Source: Exiguobacterium sp. Leaf196
GTDB taxonomy: Bacteria > Bacillota > Bacilli > Exiguobacteriales > Exiguobacteriaceae
NCBI RefSeq assembly: GCF_001423965.1
Contig: NZ_LMPV01000001.1
Coordinates: 1-64,000 of the forward strand
Length of the DNA stretch: 64,000 nucleotides
Reading direction: 5' to 3'
Shown: piece after piece, positions 34,464-43,968 of the stretch
Layout of the letters: each line of letters opens with the position of its first letter
Position numbering within the stretch: the stretch's first letter is position 1
Translations under genes and position numbers: made by a program
Notes under the pieces: generated by a model
The model's input: only the letters and a program-made list of their open reading frames with translations
Databases searched by the model: none
Told to the model about the DNA's origin: nothing

Positions 34464-35852
34464 TCACTTCGCGGTAGCGACTTTTTGTTCCTCTGCGACG
34501 TACTCTTCCGGTTTAAATAACAGAACGCGATCTTTATAGGCGAAAACAAGGGCCGTCAAAACAGCCATTGCATCAGCGATCGGAAAAGCGAACCAGACAC
34601 CATTGACACCGAAGAACACTGGCAATATCAAGACGAGTGGAATCGTGTATAACGTTTGGCGTGACAAGGACAAGAATAAAGCGACTTTTGCTTTTGCAAG
34701 CGATTGGTACATTCCGTTGACAATCATTTGAATTCCGTAGACGAACGATAAGGCGAATAAGATACGCATCGCACTCGAGCCTTCCTGTAGAAGTGTCGCC
34801 TCTTCTGTGAACAAGCCGACCCAAAAACGAGGGAACAGTTGAATGAGTAACCACAAGCTGATCGATAACGATAAGCCGTAGCGGATTGCCAACTTGATGG
34901 CAAGCGACATCCGACTAAACTGCCGGGATCCGAAATTATACCCGACGATCGGTTGCATCCCTTGCACGATCCCCATGATCGGCATACCGACGAGCGCCAT
35001 GAACTTATTGATGACCGCAAACGTTGCTAGTTCTGTCGTACCCCCGTACCGGACGAGCATATGATTGACGGTGATGAATAGAACGGATTGAGAGACTTGC
35101 ATGATGAACGACGATGATCCAATTTGCATCATCCGGAACGTTAATCGGAAATCAGGTTTAAAAGCACTCCGATTGAGCGTCAAGCCAGTTTGTCGGCGTT
35201 TCGTAAAGAAGAATCGAAAAACGAGTAACGCACCGACGATTTGCGCAACGACTGTCCCGAGTGCAGCACCTTGGATGCCCCAATCAAGACCAAAGATGAA
35301 CAGCGGTGTCAGGACGATATTGATCGCAACCGTCGTCAACATGACGCGCATCTGATAGTTCGCGCGTCCTTCTGCGCGGAGCATCGCACTCGACGCCATC
35401 GTCAACATGAAGAAAGGAGATCCGATCAAGAGGACGCGTAAGAAAGCGATACTGTACGGCATGATCTCATCCGTCGCTCCAAAGAGACGTAGCAACGGTT
35501 CGACGAAGATGAAAGCACTGATGATAGCGAGCATACTGATGAAGAAAACAGCCATCAAGACGTTGGCATAAGCACGACTGGCACTATCTGTTTGTTTTTG
35601 ACCGAGTCGTTGTGACGCAATTGCAGCACCACCGATCCCGATCGAGTTGGCGATTGCCATTAATACGAGCTGGACGGGGAAAGCGATTCCGACGGCGGCC
35701 ACGGCAGCCGTACCGATTCCTTGAGCGACGAAAATCGTATCGACGATATTGTAGAGTGCCGTGACGAGCATCCCGACCATCGCTGGTAAAGAGAGACTAA
35801 GTAAAAGCTGATTGACAGGTGCTTCACCCAAACGGGCAGTGTTTTTATTCAT
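34464..35852 (-). CDS. MATE-family efflux transporter
   Basis: Drug or metabolite exporter of 462 residues with 12 predicted helices in two halves. The first half has PAMVGMLVTALYNIVDTIFVAQGIG, the second VNHMLVRYGGTTELATFAV with PIMGIVQGMQPIVGYNFGSR, typical of the NorM/DinF-like MATE proteins. Transport is usually coupled to Na+ or H+, and the substrate is unknown. I start it at the ATG at 35852, which has AGGAGG 10 bases upstream. The frame's earlier start would include that motif. Single-gene unit. Confidence 0.92.
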   Translation of the reverse strand: MNKNTARLGEAPVNQLLLSLSLPAMVGMLVTALYNIVDTIFVAQGIGTAAVAAVGIAFPVQLVLMAIANSIGIGGAAIASQRLGQKQTDSASRAYANVLMAVFFISMLAIISAFIFVEPLLRLFGATDEIMPYSIAFLRVLLIGSPFFMLTMASSAMLRAEGRANYQMRVMLTTVAINIVLTPLFIFGLDWGIQGAALGTVVAQIVGALLVFRFFFTKRRQTGLTLNRSAFKPDFRLTFRMMQIGSSSFIMQVSQSVLFITVNHMLVRYGGTTELATFAVINKFMALVGMPIMGIVQGMQPIVGYNFGSRQFSRMSLAIKLAIRYGLSLSISLWLLIQLFPRFWVGLFTEEATLLQEGSSAMRILFALSFVYGIQMIVNGMYQSLAKAKVALFLSLSRQTLYTIPLVLILPVFFGVNGVWFAFPIADAMAVLTALVFAYKDRVLLFKPEEYVAEEQKVATAK

Positions 35853-35961
35853 GGAAGGAGGACCTCCTATTTTAGACAAGTGGTAAGTAGGGTTTTACTC
35901 AGAGTAGTCGCTTCTTTAACGAGATGCAAGAAATCACTCTAGTCAATGTGTTCGTTCTATG

Positions 35962-35989
35962 AAAAAAGGATGCGCCATGAAGCGCATCC
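35962..35989 (-). terminator. terminator of the site-2 protease gene
   Basis: GGATGCGC pairs with GCGCATCC around CATGAA, followed by TTTTTTC on the minus strand. Confidence 0.85.
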
Positions 35990-36002
35990 GATGGATCTCG
36001 AT

Positions 36003-37082
36003 TTAAGATGGTGTAGGCAGGTAACCTTTCGAATATTCGAAAGCAATGAATAAAATAGCACCGAGCGCCAAATAAGCGAGGAGCGTGATCGTTTGTTGTT
36101 TTTTCGGCATCTGATGATACTGAACAGACTCTTCAGCAAGACGAAGTGGTTCAATCCGCTGATCGATCCGTCGCAATAAGGCATCGTAATCGTTGGCGGC
36201 ATCATATTGATACCGTAACAGATCGTCTGCTTCCTGGTGTGCATCTTCCGGACTCGCTTGTCGCAAGTCTTGTAAATCGAGACGAAGCGACCAAGCGATC
36301 GGATCGTAGGTACTCTCGATTGTTTGTTCTTCCTCACCTTCTAGTTCTGGAGCAAGTGCGACTTCAGCGTCTGCACGTTCTTGCTCTGCCTTTGCCCGTA
36401 AAACGCGTTCACGTGCGGCACGGTACAACATTAAGGTCGACCGGTTCGCCTCATATTGTTTCGCGAACTTATACCTTTTCCAAACGGCACTGCCGCCTAA
36501 AAAGGCAATCAAGAGCAAAATCAGACTAAAGTGGGTAATACCGTAGGCAATCAAGGCAGCAAGTCCCGCGACCCAGACGATGATCGGAAGTCCCGCAAGA
36601 ATCCGTCCGCCGTCAAGCGGACTGACGGGAAGTAGGTTGAAGAGATTCAATAGAGCCCCGAGGTGGAAGATGACGAGCCAGAAGTCATTTCCCGTCACAG
36701 CATATCCGATCGCAAGCGGAATCAGGGATACGAGACCAGCGAGTGGTCCACCATACGCGAGAATCGCTTCTTGTTTTGGCGTTCGAAATGTATCCTTGAT
36801 GCCGATGACGGCTCCCATGAACGGAACGAAAATTGCAGGACCGGTCTTAAAACCGAGTCGTTTAGCGGCGAGTAGATGTCCCATCTCATGAATGAATAGG
36901 AGATAGAGCAATCCGACCCCGAACCAAACACCGAATATTTGAGCGTAAAAGAGAAGAGAGATTCCGAACGAAATCAAAGTGCCTCCGAACTTTGAAAATT
37001 TCAATAAGGCAAGGATGACCTTTCCTTTCGTCAAGAGAAAGGCGCCGGCAACAGCAAGTCCACCCCAACGTTTTTTAGCCAT
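36003..37082 (-). CDS. site-2 protease family protein (M50)
   Basis: Intramembrane zinc metalloprotease-like protein of 359 residues. The HEMGH zinc motif (H65, E66, H69) lies in one helix, and the third metal ligand D157 in NLLPVSPLDGGRI lies in another. Other helices surround them and the last ~150 residues are cytoplasmic and charged, with one late helix (TLLAYLALGAILFIAFEY). It could cleave membrane-bound regulators, but the target is unknown. There is no PDZ domain. It stands alone, downstream of the two-component operon but separated from it. Confidence 0.88.
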   Translation of the reverse strand: MAKKRWGGLAVAGAFLLTKGKVILALLKFSKFGGTLISFGISLLFYAQIFGVWFGVGLLYLLFIHEMGHLLAAKRLGFKTGPAIFVPFMGAVIGIKDTFRTPKQEAILAYGGPLAGLVSLIPLAIGYAVTGNDFWLVIFHLGALLNLFNLLPVSPLDGGRILAGLPIIVWVAGLAALIAYGITHFSLILLLIAFLGGSAVWKRYKFAKQYEANRSTLMLYRAARERVLRAKAEQERADAEVALAPELEGEEEQTIESTYDPIAWSLRLDLQDLRQASPEDAHQEADDLLRYQYDAANDYDALLRRIDQRIEPLRLAEESVQYHQMPKKQQTITLLAYLALGAILFIAFEYSKGYLPTPS

Positions 37083-37149
37083 CGTGAAATTCCTTCTTTC
37101 ATCATGTGACGTTCTTCCTTAAGTGTACGACACAAATGTAGAAAAAGTT

Positions 37150-38421
37150 TCATTCAGACTGCTCGGGAATCAGATAGAAACAACTGCCATCTGGTTGACG
37201 GGCTTCACTACCGACCTTAAAATGATGCGTCGTCGCTAGAGCTGCAGCAATCGACAATCCGAGTCCACTTCCTGAACGATCGCGTGCTGCATCGAGTCGG
37301 TAAAACCGGTCGAATAACCGAGCGCGTTCTTCGTCCGTTAGAGACGTTCCCCGATCAAGGACAGCCAGACGTTCTTTGCGCAGGTGCAATTCTGGTGAAG
37401 TAGCATACTTCAGGACATTATCGATATAGATCGTCAAGATACGTAACACCGCTTCGCGATTTGCCCGAATCGTTCCGGAGGCATCAACAGGTATGATCGT
37501 CCCTGTTGCGTGATACATCCGATCAGCGAGTTCGCTTCCAAGCTCTGCTAAGTCAATCACTTCGACAGATGTTTCCTCGTAACCGAGACGAGACAATTCG
37601 AGCATAGGCTCAATCAAGGTCGTCCGCATCGCATGTGTCTCCTGCAAGATATGTTCGATCGATTCATCGAGTACGTCGGGCTTCGTTTTGCCCCAGCGTT
37701 TCAATAATTGAGTGTATCCCTCGATGACGGTCAAGGGTGTCTTCATTTCATGCGAGACATCCGCGACGAACTGCCGTTGTTGTTCCATCGTCTGATCGAC
37801 ACGACCAATCATCTGATTGAAGACGCGACCGAGGCGACCGATCTCATCATCACGTTTGGTCTGCACGGTCTCAAGCGTTCCAGAAGAGGAGATTCGTTGC
37901 ATCGTATCATTTAGTTGCCTGAGCGGGCGGAGCGTCTGATAAGCAATCCAGAAGCTACTGATGAACGCTATTATGATTCCAACGACCAACACGATGGTGA
38001 AGGTCAAAACGAGTGTCGAGACTGTATCATCGACGCTCTCATCTTCGAACAGATAGGCTTGATCCTGATAGACGATGCCGAACCAATCGCCAGACTTAAA
38101 AGGTTCATTCGAGCGCGGGATACCGGGGAGGTCATTTGCTTGTACGTCTCCGTTAACAGTAGACGAGTCGTCGCCATCTTCATCGTTTGAGATGACCCAG
38201 CGTCCATTTTCGTTCGATAAGACGACAGCATCCTCATGAAGCGTCAGCAATGTCCGGACCGATGAATCATCTTCCATCAATTCCTCTGCCTGTTCCAGTT
38301 GGGTATAACGCGATTCAATTAAATGATTTTGGACGACGAGTGTCACGACGATGAATGAAAGGAATAACAAGAGTGTCGTAAAGGCGGTGACGGATAAAGC
38401 AAGCTTCGTTCGAAGCTTCAT
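37150..38421 (-). CDS. membrane sensor histidine kinase (ArlS-like)
   Basis: Kinase of 423 residues with two membrane helices (about 10-30 and 135-157) enclosing a ~100-residue outer sensor loop. A HAMP linker follows, then a HisKA domain with H224 in DVSHEMKTPL. The HATPase_c domain has IYIDNVLKYA, LAVLDRGTSL and SGSGLGLSIA. It overlaps the upstream response regulator gene by four bases (ATGA), so they form a pair. The layout resembles ArlS/CssS-type kinases. The signal is not known. Confidence 0.93.
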   Translation of the reverse strand: MKLRTKLALSVTAFTTLLLFLSFIVVTLVVQNHLIESRYTQLEQAEELMEDDSSVRTLLTLHEDAVVLSNENGRWVISNDEDGDDSSTVNGDVQANDLPGIPRSNEPFKSGDWFGIVYQDQAYLFEDESVDDTVSTLVLTFTIVLVVGIIIAFISSFWIAYQTLRPLRQLNDTMQRISSSGTLETVQTKRDDEIGRLGRVFNQMIGRVDQTMEQQRQFVADVSHEMKTPLTVIEGYTQLLKRWGKTKPDVLDESIEHILQETHAMRTTLIEPMLELSRLGYEETSVEVIDLAELGSELADRMYHATGTIIPVDASGTIRANREAVLRILTIYIDNVLKYATSPELHLRKERLAVLDRGTSLTDEERARLFDRFYRLDAARDRSGSGLGLSIAAALATTHHFKVGSEARQPDGSCFYLIPEQSE

Positions 38422-39101
38422 GGGATTGCCTCCCGTAGCACATAACCAACCCCACGAACGGTCTGAATCAAAGCTGGAGGGTGGGCATCGACTTTTTTGC
38501 GAAGATAACGGATGTAGACGTCGACGATGTTCGTCTCGCCGAAGTAATCGTACCCCCAGACGTGATTTAGGATTTGTTCGCGTGTCAGGACATGTTCCTT
38601 GTTTTCTAGTAAATATGTCAGAAGTTCGAACTCACGTGGTGTCAAATCGAGTCGCCCTTCATTGCGAAATGCTTCATGTCGATCAAGATTGAGTACAAGA
38701 TCAGCGAACTGTAACGTGCGCGGTGCGTTACTAGTTGAAGTCGGAGTGCGTAATAACGCTCGGATCCGAGCAAGGAGTTCCTCCATCTCGAACGGTTTCG
38801 TCACATAATCATTCGCACCAAGATCGAGTCCCGCGACTTTATCGTACACTTCTCCACGTGCTGTTAGCATAATGACGGGGACGTGCATGCCTTTTCCACG
38901 GAGCCTGCGCAACACCTCGGAGCCGCTCAGCTCCGGCATCATCACGTCGAGTAAGACGAGATCAACCGAATGCTCAGCGGCAGCGAGACCATCTTTTCCG
39001 TTGGGGGCGACACGTGTCGCGTACCCGGCATATTGGAGTTCGAGTTCAAGGAGGCGTGCGATTTTCGCGTCGTCCTCAACGATTAAGATGGTGGTTGACA
39101 T
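38418..39101 (-). CDS. OmpR/PhoB-family response regulator
   Basis: A 227-residue regulator with an N-terminal receiver (phosphoacceptor D52 in LVLLDVMMPE, switch lysine in DYVTKPFE). Its C-terminal winged helix ends in QTVRGVGYVLRE. The ATG at 39101 lies 6 bases after GGAGG. The earlier ATG abuts that motif. It is the partner of the overlapping kinase gene and follows the triple-repeat protein gene by 19 bp, which suggests one three-gene operon. Confidence 0.95.
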   Translation of the reverse strand: MSTTILIVEDDAKIARLLELELQYAGYATRVAPNGKDGLAAAEHSVDLVLLDVMMPELSGSEVLRRLRGKGMHVPVIMLTARGEVYDKVAGLDLGANDYVTKPFEMEELLARIRALLRTPTSTSNAPRTLQFADLVLNLDRHEAFRNEGRLDLTPREFELLTYLLENKEHVLTREQILNHVWGYDYFGETNIVDVYIRYLRKKVDAHPPALIQTVRGVGYVLREAIP

Positions 39102-39120
39102 AAACATCCTCCTTTAATGA

Positions 39121-40005
39121 TCATTCATCGATTTCTGTCACTTCGTCTGATGCGTTCAACTCAAGTTTGACGGAACCACCAACTCGGATGTCATCATCTT
39201 GTTCCATGTTTGATGTACGAGAGTACGATTTTTGCGCACCATTCTGTTCAATGATGATCTCTTGATTCGTTATTTTAGAGAGTGTACCGCGGACTTCTTG
39301 CTCCCGTGCATCGTCACGGTCTTCATCGCGTACATCATTACGATTTTCGTCATCCTCTTCCCGATCAAGCTCACGGACTTGACCATCTGCATTCAATTCG
39401 ATTTTTACGATATCCCCAGATTTCGCAACGTCACGTTCCGCACGATCCGCCATTGCGTAAATCGTCTCTTGTCCATCTTGTTCGAGTGTCAATTCACTTT
39501 GTGATAGGGCACGAAGGATACCGTACCGTTCATTCGCATCGTCCGATGAATCATTTGAGCGATTGCCATCGTCCTCTCGGTCATTGCGATCATCTGGATC
39601 TTCTCGCTCAAGTTCCGTGATTTGCTGATTCGCATTCAGATCGATTTTGACCCAATCCTCTTTTTGCACGGCTTCACGTTCTACTGACGAAGCAAAGTCA
39701 TACGTCTGAGCGTCACCGTTAACGTCGATCGTCATCGAACGATCTGATAGTTTCTGCAATGTGCCTTCGATTTCTTGATCGTCACGCATTGAAGCAGGAA
39801 GCTTTTGTTTGACTTGGCGCGAAGCAGCTTCGACTTTTTGCTCTGCCTGCTGTGAAGTGGTGACCGTCGAGTTGACGAGAGAGTGTCCTGGGCCTGTGAA
39901 GAGTAGGAACGCACCAGCTCCTGTTAAGACTGTACCCGTTACGGCAAGTGTAGCGATTCCTTTTTTGAAACGTTTATTTCCTTTATCTGTTCGTTTTTCA
40001 GTCAT
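39121..40005 (-). CDS. membrane-anchored acidic protein with three internal repeats
   Basis: A 294-residue protein with one N-terminal membrane helix (GIATLAVTGTVLTGAGAFLLF). The outer part holds three copies of a ~58-residue unit: EIEGTLQKLSDRSMTIDV..., YGILRALSQSELTLEQDG... and EVRGTLSKITNQEIIIEQNG.... Each ends in (V)KIxLNAxxQVxELxRE-type sequence and they are separated by Asp/Arg/Glu-rich linkers. The unit looks like a small beta barrel, but no family is recognised. It is first in the operon with a two-component system and may be its input or output at the cell surface. AAAGGAGG precedes the ATG at 40005. Confidence 0.75.
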   Translation of the reverse strand: MTEKRTDKGNKRFKKGIATLAVTGTVLTGAGAFLLFTGPGHSLVNSTVTTSQQAEQKVEAASRQVKQKLPASMRDDQEIEGTLQKLSDRSMTIDVNGDAQTYDFASSVEREAVQKEDWVKIDLNANQQITELEREDPDDRNDREDDGNRSNDSSDDANERYGILRALSQSELTLEQDGQETIYAMADRAERDVAKSGDIVKIELNADGQVRELDREEDDENRNDVRDEDRDDAREQEVRGTLSKITNQEIIIEQNGAQKSYSRTSNMEQDDDIRVGGSVKLELNASDEVTEIDE

Positions 40006-40103
40006 GATGATGTCCTCCTTTGAGTAGTGGCTGTTGTTCTTATACATAGAATAACCAGACCACGTGAAAGGAAACTGAGGAACAGATTAGAATTTGATGA
40101 GAA

Positions 40104-40655
40104 TTAGATCGTCTTGATGATCCGAGCTGGATTTCCACCAACGACGCTGTTTGCCGGTACATCCTTGACGACGACACTACCTGAGGCAATAACTGCATTA
40201 TCTCCGATCGTCACACCGGGATTGATGACCGCGCGTCCACCGATCCAGACATTGTTCCCGATGACGACCGGTTTTCCTAATTCATAACCGCTATTGCGCT
40301 CGACAGGATCGAGTGGGTGGGTCGCGGTATAGATATGTACTCCTGGAGCAAGCATGCAGTTGTCGCCGATCGTAATCGGACAAATATCGAGCAAGACACA
40401 GTCATAGTTGGCATAAAAACGAGCCCCTAACGTAATGTTGTAGCCATAATCACATTTAAAGGTCGGTTCGATGTAAAAGTCGGCTTGCTCCGTCTGAAAT
40501 AATTGTTGCAAAAGCATCTTTCGCTTGGCACGATCATGGACACTCAATTGATTAAACTCATAACAGAGCGATTGTGCCCGGATGCGGTCGGCCACAAGTT
40601 CTGGATCTTGTGCTAAATAGAGTTCCCCTTTAATCATCTTTTCTTTTTCAGTCAT
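40104..40655 (-). CDS. maltose/galactoside O-acetyltransferase (hexapeptide repeat)
   Basis: A 183-residue CoA-dependent sugar acetyltransferase of the left-handed beta-helix type. The N-terminal Mac region ([19 protein letters not shown]) is followed by hexapeptide repeats ([17 protein letters not shown], catalytic His in TATHPLD). The C-terminal GNPARIIK acetyl-CoA loop closes it. The start at 40655 lies 6 bases past AAGGAGTG. The earlier GTG lies inside that motif. Probably maa-like detoxification of sugars. Single gene. Confidence 0.9.
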   Translation of the reverse strand: MTEKEKMIKGELYLAQDPELVADRIRAQSLCYEFNQLSVHDRAKRKMLLQQLFQTEQADFYIEPTFKCDYGYNITLGARFYANYDCVLLDICPITIGDNCMLAPGVHIYTATHPLDPVERNSGYELGKPVVIGNNVWIGGRAVINPGVTIGDNAVIASGSVVVKDVPANSVVGGNPARIIKTI

Positions 40656-40737
40656 CTGATTCACTCCTTCATCGTTATTACTTTCATTAGACTAAATGGC
40701 ACCGGGTGATGCAACTGATATCCCGTTAAGACACGCG

Positions 40738-40764
40738 AAAACAGGATAGCCGAAGCTACCCTGT
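40738..40764 (-). terminator. terminator of the SDR gene
   Basis: ACAGGnTAGC pairs with GCTAnCCTGT around CGAA, followed by TTTTCG on the minus strand. Confidence 0.7.
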
Positions 40765-40777
40765 CGAGATTCGATCC

Positions 40778-41662
40778 TTATGCTAACTCGATTCCACCTG
40801 TGACACCATAGATTTGCGCTGTGACATAGCTTGCAGCGTCTGAAGCAAGGAAGACATAGACATCAGACAGTTCGACCGGTTGACCACTTCGTTTCAGTGG
40901 TGTTTCCTGCCCGAACTCTGGAATGTTCTCGCTTGGCTGACCACCCGAGATTTGAAGCGGTGTCCAAATCGGACCAGGTGCGACGGAGTTGACACGGATT
41001 CCTTTTGGCGCGACTTGTTTAGCGAGTCCACGCGTGAAACCGTTGATGGCAAACTTCGTCGAAGCGTAATCCAAGAGATTCGCGCTTGGATTATATCCTT
41101 GGACAGATGTCGTCGTGATAATCGAAGCGCCTTCCTTTAAGAGTGGCAAGGCTGCCTTGACGACCCAGAAGAGGGAGAAGACGTTGATTTCGTATGTCTT
41201 GCGTAATTGCTCCGTCGAAAGGTCGAGAATGTTTTCGACAGCTTGTTGTTTACCCGCGACAAGTGCCAAAATGTCGAGTCCACCGAGTGATTCATGTGCT
41301 TCTTTGACGAGTTGTCCACAGAACGCTTCATCACTTAAATCACCAGGTAAGAGATATGCTTTTTGTCCCGCTGCTTCAACGAGTGCTTTGACCTCTTCAG
41401 CATCCTGTTGTTCTTCCGGTAAGTAGTTAAGGACGATATCAGCCCCTTCACGAGCGTAGGCGATTGCTGCTGCTCGGCCGATGCCGGAGTCGCCACCCGT
41501 AATCAGTGCTTTTTTGCCGATCAATTTGCCAGAACCTTTATAACTTTCTTCTCCACAATCGGGAACAGGTTCCATTTTTGCTTGAACCGCTGGGGCGTCC
41601 TGATATTGTTTTGGGAAATCGTCATTGAAGTATTTTGTTAACGGATTTTTCGATGCAGCCAT
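40778..41662 (-). CDS. SDR-family oxidoreductase (YhdF/YhxC-like)
   Basis: Classical short-chain dehydrogenase of 294 residues with the ~45-residue N-terminal extension typical of the YhdF/GsiB-like group. The cofactor motif TGGDSGIG lies at 55-62, the catalytic tyrosine and lysine in YASTKFAI, and the C-terminal VTGGIELA end is normal. Relatives in Bacillus are general-stress or spore-associated reductases of unknown substrate. Single-gene unit. Confidence 0.9.
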   Translation of the reverse strand: MAASKNPLTKYFNDDFPKQYQDAPAVQAKMEPVPDCGEESYKGSGKLIGKKALITGGDSGIGRAAAIAYAREGADIVLNYLPEEQQDAEEVKALVEAAGQKAYLLPGDLSDEAFCGQLVKEAHESLGGLDILALVAGKQQAVENILDLSTEQLRKTYEINVFSLFWVVKAALPLLKEGASIITTTSVQGYNPSANLLDYASTKFAINGFTRGLAKQVAPKGIRVNSVAPGPIWTPLQISGGQPSENIPEFGQETPLKRSGQPVELSDVYVFLASDAASYVTAQIYGVTGGIELA

Positions 41663-41793
41663 GTAAACATTCCTCCTGAAAGTTGGTTTTGGTATAGGTT
41701 GTATGTTCCCTCAACAAGTCGGATTAAACGTTTTTGATGGTAGTAAATTTGGAAATTGATGGCTTACACTAGAAAAAGAGGAGTGTGAAGAAG

Positions 41794-42267
41794 ATGATTG
41801 CTGGACTGTATGAAGCCCATTTACCGGTCAAAGAGCTCGAACGATCGATTGTCTTTTACGAAGAGTTAGGTCTTGAATGTGCGTTCCGAAATGAACGCGT
41901 CGCTTTCTTTTGGATCGAGCACGGTAAGAGTTGGTTGGGGCTATGGAAAGCAGGTCAAGCTGAGTTACCGTATCATCCGTCGATTCGCCATGTTGCGTTT
42001 CGGATGGAGCATGAAAATATCGACAAAGCACAGGACTGGTTAAAGGAGAGAGGGATTGAAGTTCGATCAGCCTTCGGTGTAGCAGGAGCAAATCAACCGC
42101 TCATTCTCGATAATCATCCACATGCGCACGCAGCAATCTACTTCGAGGATCCAGATGGTAATTCACTCGAATTGATCGCACCGTTACGCTTTGATATGGA
42201 GACGATGAACGGAACGATGTCGTATCAGGACTGGCAGCATCTTTATCAGATTGAAACGGAAAAATGA
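41794..42267 (+). CDS. VOC-family (glyoxalase/bleomycin resistance) protein
   Basis: A 157-residue vicinal-oxygen-chelate fold protein with two beta-alpha-beta-beta-beta modules. EAHLPVKELERSIVFYEELGL opens the first and IYFEDPDGNSLELIAPL closes the second. Likely metal ligands are H9, the histidine in IRHVAFRM and the glutamate in LELI. The enzyme role (fosfomycin or bleomycin resistance, dioxygenase or other) is unknown. I start at the ATG at 41794, 10 bases after GAGGAG. The GTG at 41785 lies against it. Confidence 0.82.
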   Translation: MIAGLYEAHLPVKELERSIVFYEELGLECAFRNERVAFFWIEHGKSWLGLWKAGQAELPYHPSIRHVAFRMEHENIDKAQDWLKERGIEVRSAFGVAGANQPLILDNHPHAHAAIYFEDPDGNSLELIAPLRFDMETMNGTMSYQDWQHLYQIETEK

Positions 42268-42356
42268 AGAGGTGACTGTAACGTTCAGTCATTGATTACG
42301 CATTCAAATCGCAAACTGCATGACGTGTTCTTTTATAGAAAACGGTTCGAAATGAA

Positions 42357-42401
42357 CAAAAAGTGCAATCTTTCTCCTCATAATAGAGAAAAATTGCACT
42401 T
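42357..42401 (-). terminator. terminator of nox
   Basis: AAGTGCAAT pairs with ATTGCACTT around a TCTC-rich middle, with TTTTTG on the minus strand. The hairpin resembles that near 33376-33416. Confidence 0.75.
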
Positions 42402-42420
42402 AATCTATCTTGCAATAAGT

Positions 42421-43770
42421 TTAGACACGAGCTGATTGGCGCTCGCTCATTGCTTGTAGAGCTGCTTGGTTTAGTAAGTTCCACGGTTTGTTGTAGTGCG
42501 GTTGGAAGAAGAAATCGACGAAAGCGAGCTCTTCAAGTGTCATGTCATTTTGAATCGCGACAGAAAGTGTGTTCATTGCCTGTGTCAAATCAACTTTTGA
42601 GATGATTTGTGCACCGACGACACGATGTGTTGCCGTCTCGAAGACGAGCTTCAATTGGACGTCTTCTGCTGTTGGCATGAACTCTGGACGATACGCATCT
42701 GTAACTGTCGTGCTGCTCACTTCAAGTCCGAACAAGGGTGCCGCTTCTTCTGTCAAACCAGTCGACGCGATGTTCAAATCATATAAGCGAAGACCAGATG
42801 TGCCTTGTGTTCCTTGGTAACGAATCTTTGGCGCGAGTAAGTTTTTTCCGATGAGCGTACCCATCCGGACAGCATTCGTTGCGAGTGGAATATAGGCATG
42901 TGTCCGAGCTGGGTTGTAATAGACGGCACAGCTGTCACCAGCAGCAAAAATGTTCGGGTTGCTCGTCCGCATATAATCGTCAACGATGATGGCACCGTTC
43001 GGTAACATATCGACTTGTCCTTTTAAGAGTTCTGTGCTTGGGCGGAAACCGACACAGAGAATGACGAGATCCGTTTCAAATGTGCCTTTATCTGTAACGA
43101 CGTGTGTGACAGCACCGTTTTCTCCTTTGAAGCTTTGGACGGTTTGTCCAAGTTCAAGACGAATGCCGCGATCTGTTAATTCGCGTTCAATGACGTCAGT
43201 GAACGAGCGGTCGAGGTATTTGTTGAGAATGCGATCTGCACTGTCGATGAACGTAACATCTTTTCCGTAGGCTTCAAACGCTTCGACGAGTTCAGCACCG
43301 ATATAGCCTGCACCAACGACCGTGATCCGCTCTGCATCTGATGCTTTTTCGATGATTGTTTGAGCGTGGTGATAGTTTTTACAGAGCTCGATTTGATTCA
43401 ACTCAATACCAGGAAGCATTGGAATGATTGGCCAAGATCCAGTCGTCATGATGAGTTTATCGTACGTATCGTGAACGACTTCACCAGTCATGAGGTTTTT
43501 CGCAATGATCGTTTGACGTTCACTATCGATTTCAAGTACATCATGTTTCAGACGCATCTCGGCTCCGAGCTCAGCAAGTTCACTTGGTGACGAGTAAAAT
43601 AGCGATTCCGCGTGCTTGACGACACCACCGACGTGAAGTGCGATCCCACAAGAGAGAAACGATACATTGTCATTCCGCTCATAAACGGTGATCTTGACAT
43701 CTTGTTGTGAAGCGAGTTCTTTGACTGCTGCTGTTCCTGCGTGTGTACATCCGATGACTGCTACTTTCAT
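42421..43770 (-). CDS. nox: water-forming NADH oxidase (FAD-dependent)
   Basis: A 449-residue flavoprotein that reduces O2 to water with NADH. The N-terminal FAD motif (MKVAVIGCTHAGTAAVKEL), the redox-active cysteine in NVSFLSCGIALHVGG (C41) and the NAD motif VVGAGYIGAELVEAF follow each other as in streptococcal and lactobacillal Nox. The C-terminal dimerisation domain ends in FFFQPHYNKPWN. A CoA-disulfide reductase could look alike, but the cysteine region and length fit Nox better. AAAGGAG precedes the ATG. The palindromes upstream point to redox or oxygen control. Confidence 0.9.
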   Translation of the reverse strand: MKVAVIGCTHAGTAAVKELASQQDVKITVYERNDNVSFLSCGIALHVGGVVKHAESLFYSSPSELAELGAEMRLKHDVLEIDSERQTIIAKNLMTGEVVHDTYDKLIMTTGSWPIIPMLPGIELNQIELCKNYHHAQTIIEKASDAERITVVGAGYIGAELVEAFEAYGKDVTFIDSADRILNKYLDRSFTDVIERELTDRGIRLELGQTVQSFKGENGAVTHVVTDKGTFETDLVILCVGFRPSTELLKGQVDMLPNGAIIVDDYMRTSNPNIFAAGDSCAVYYNPARTHAYIPLATNAVRMGTLIGKNLLAPKIRYQGTQGTSGLRLYDLNIASTGLTEEAAPLFGLEVSSTTVTDAYRPEFMPTAEDVQLKLVFETATHRVVGAQIISKVDLTQAMNTLSVAIQNDMTLEELAFVDFFFQPHYNKPWNLLNQAALQAMSERQSARV

Positions 43771-43796
43771 GGGTAAAGTCTCCTTTGTGTTTTGTT

Positions 43797-43857
43797 TGTG
43801 ATGTAAATCACATTCATTTGATATACTTAGTGTAATCCTTCACAAGTTCACTTTCAA
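43797..43857 (-). promoter_or_regulatory. nox promoter with CRP/FNR- or Rex-like palindromes
   Basis: On the minus strand TTGAAA and TACACT are 17 bp apart (43829-43857). TTGTGAAGGATTACACTA (43828-43845) overlaps the -10 and resembles a Rex box (TTGTGAAN4TTCACAA, two mismatches). Downstream of the start, 43797-43812 is TGTGA-N6-TCACA, a perfect CRP/FNR-type palindrome. Which protein binds is not decided. Confidence 0.6.
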
Positions 43858-43968
43858 GTAGTTTGTTCAACATTGAGCATAATCTTGTCTAAATTGTGAA
43901 TGAGTGAGCAAAAGTGTTTGGATTATGTGAAGAATGCGTAAAACTGTTTTAGTTACTGAAATTCGGGT

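Noticed and set aside
36146-36529. 127-codon Arg/His-rich frame opposite the site-2 protease gene
   Set aside because: Shadow frame with no start signal.
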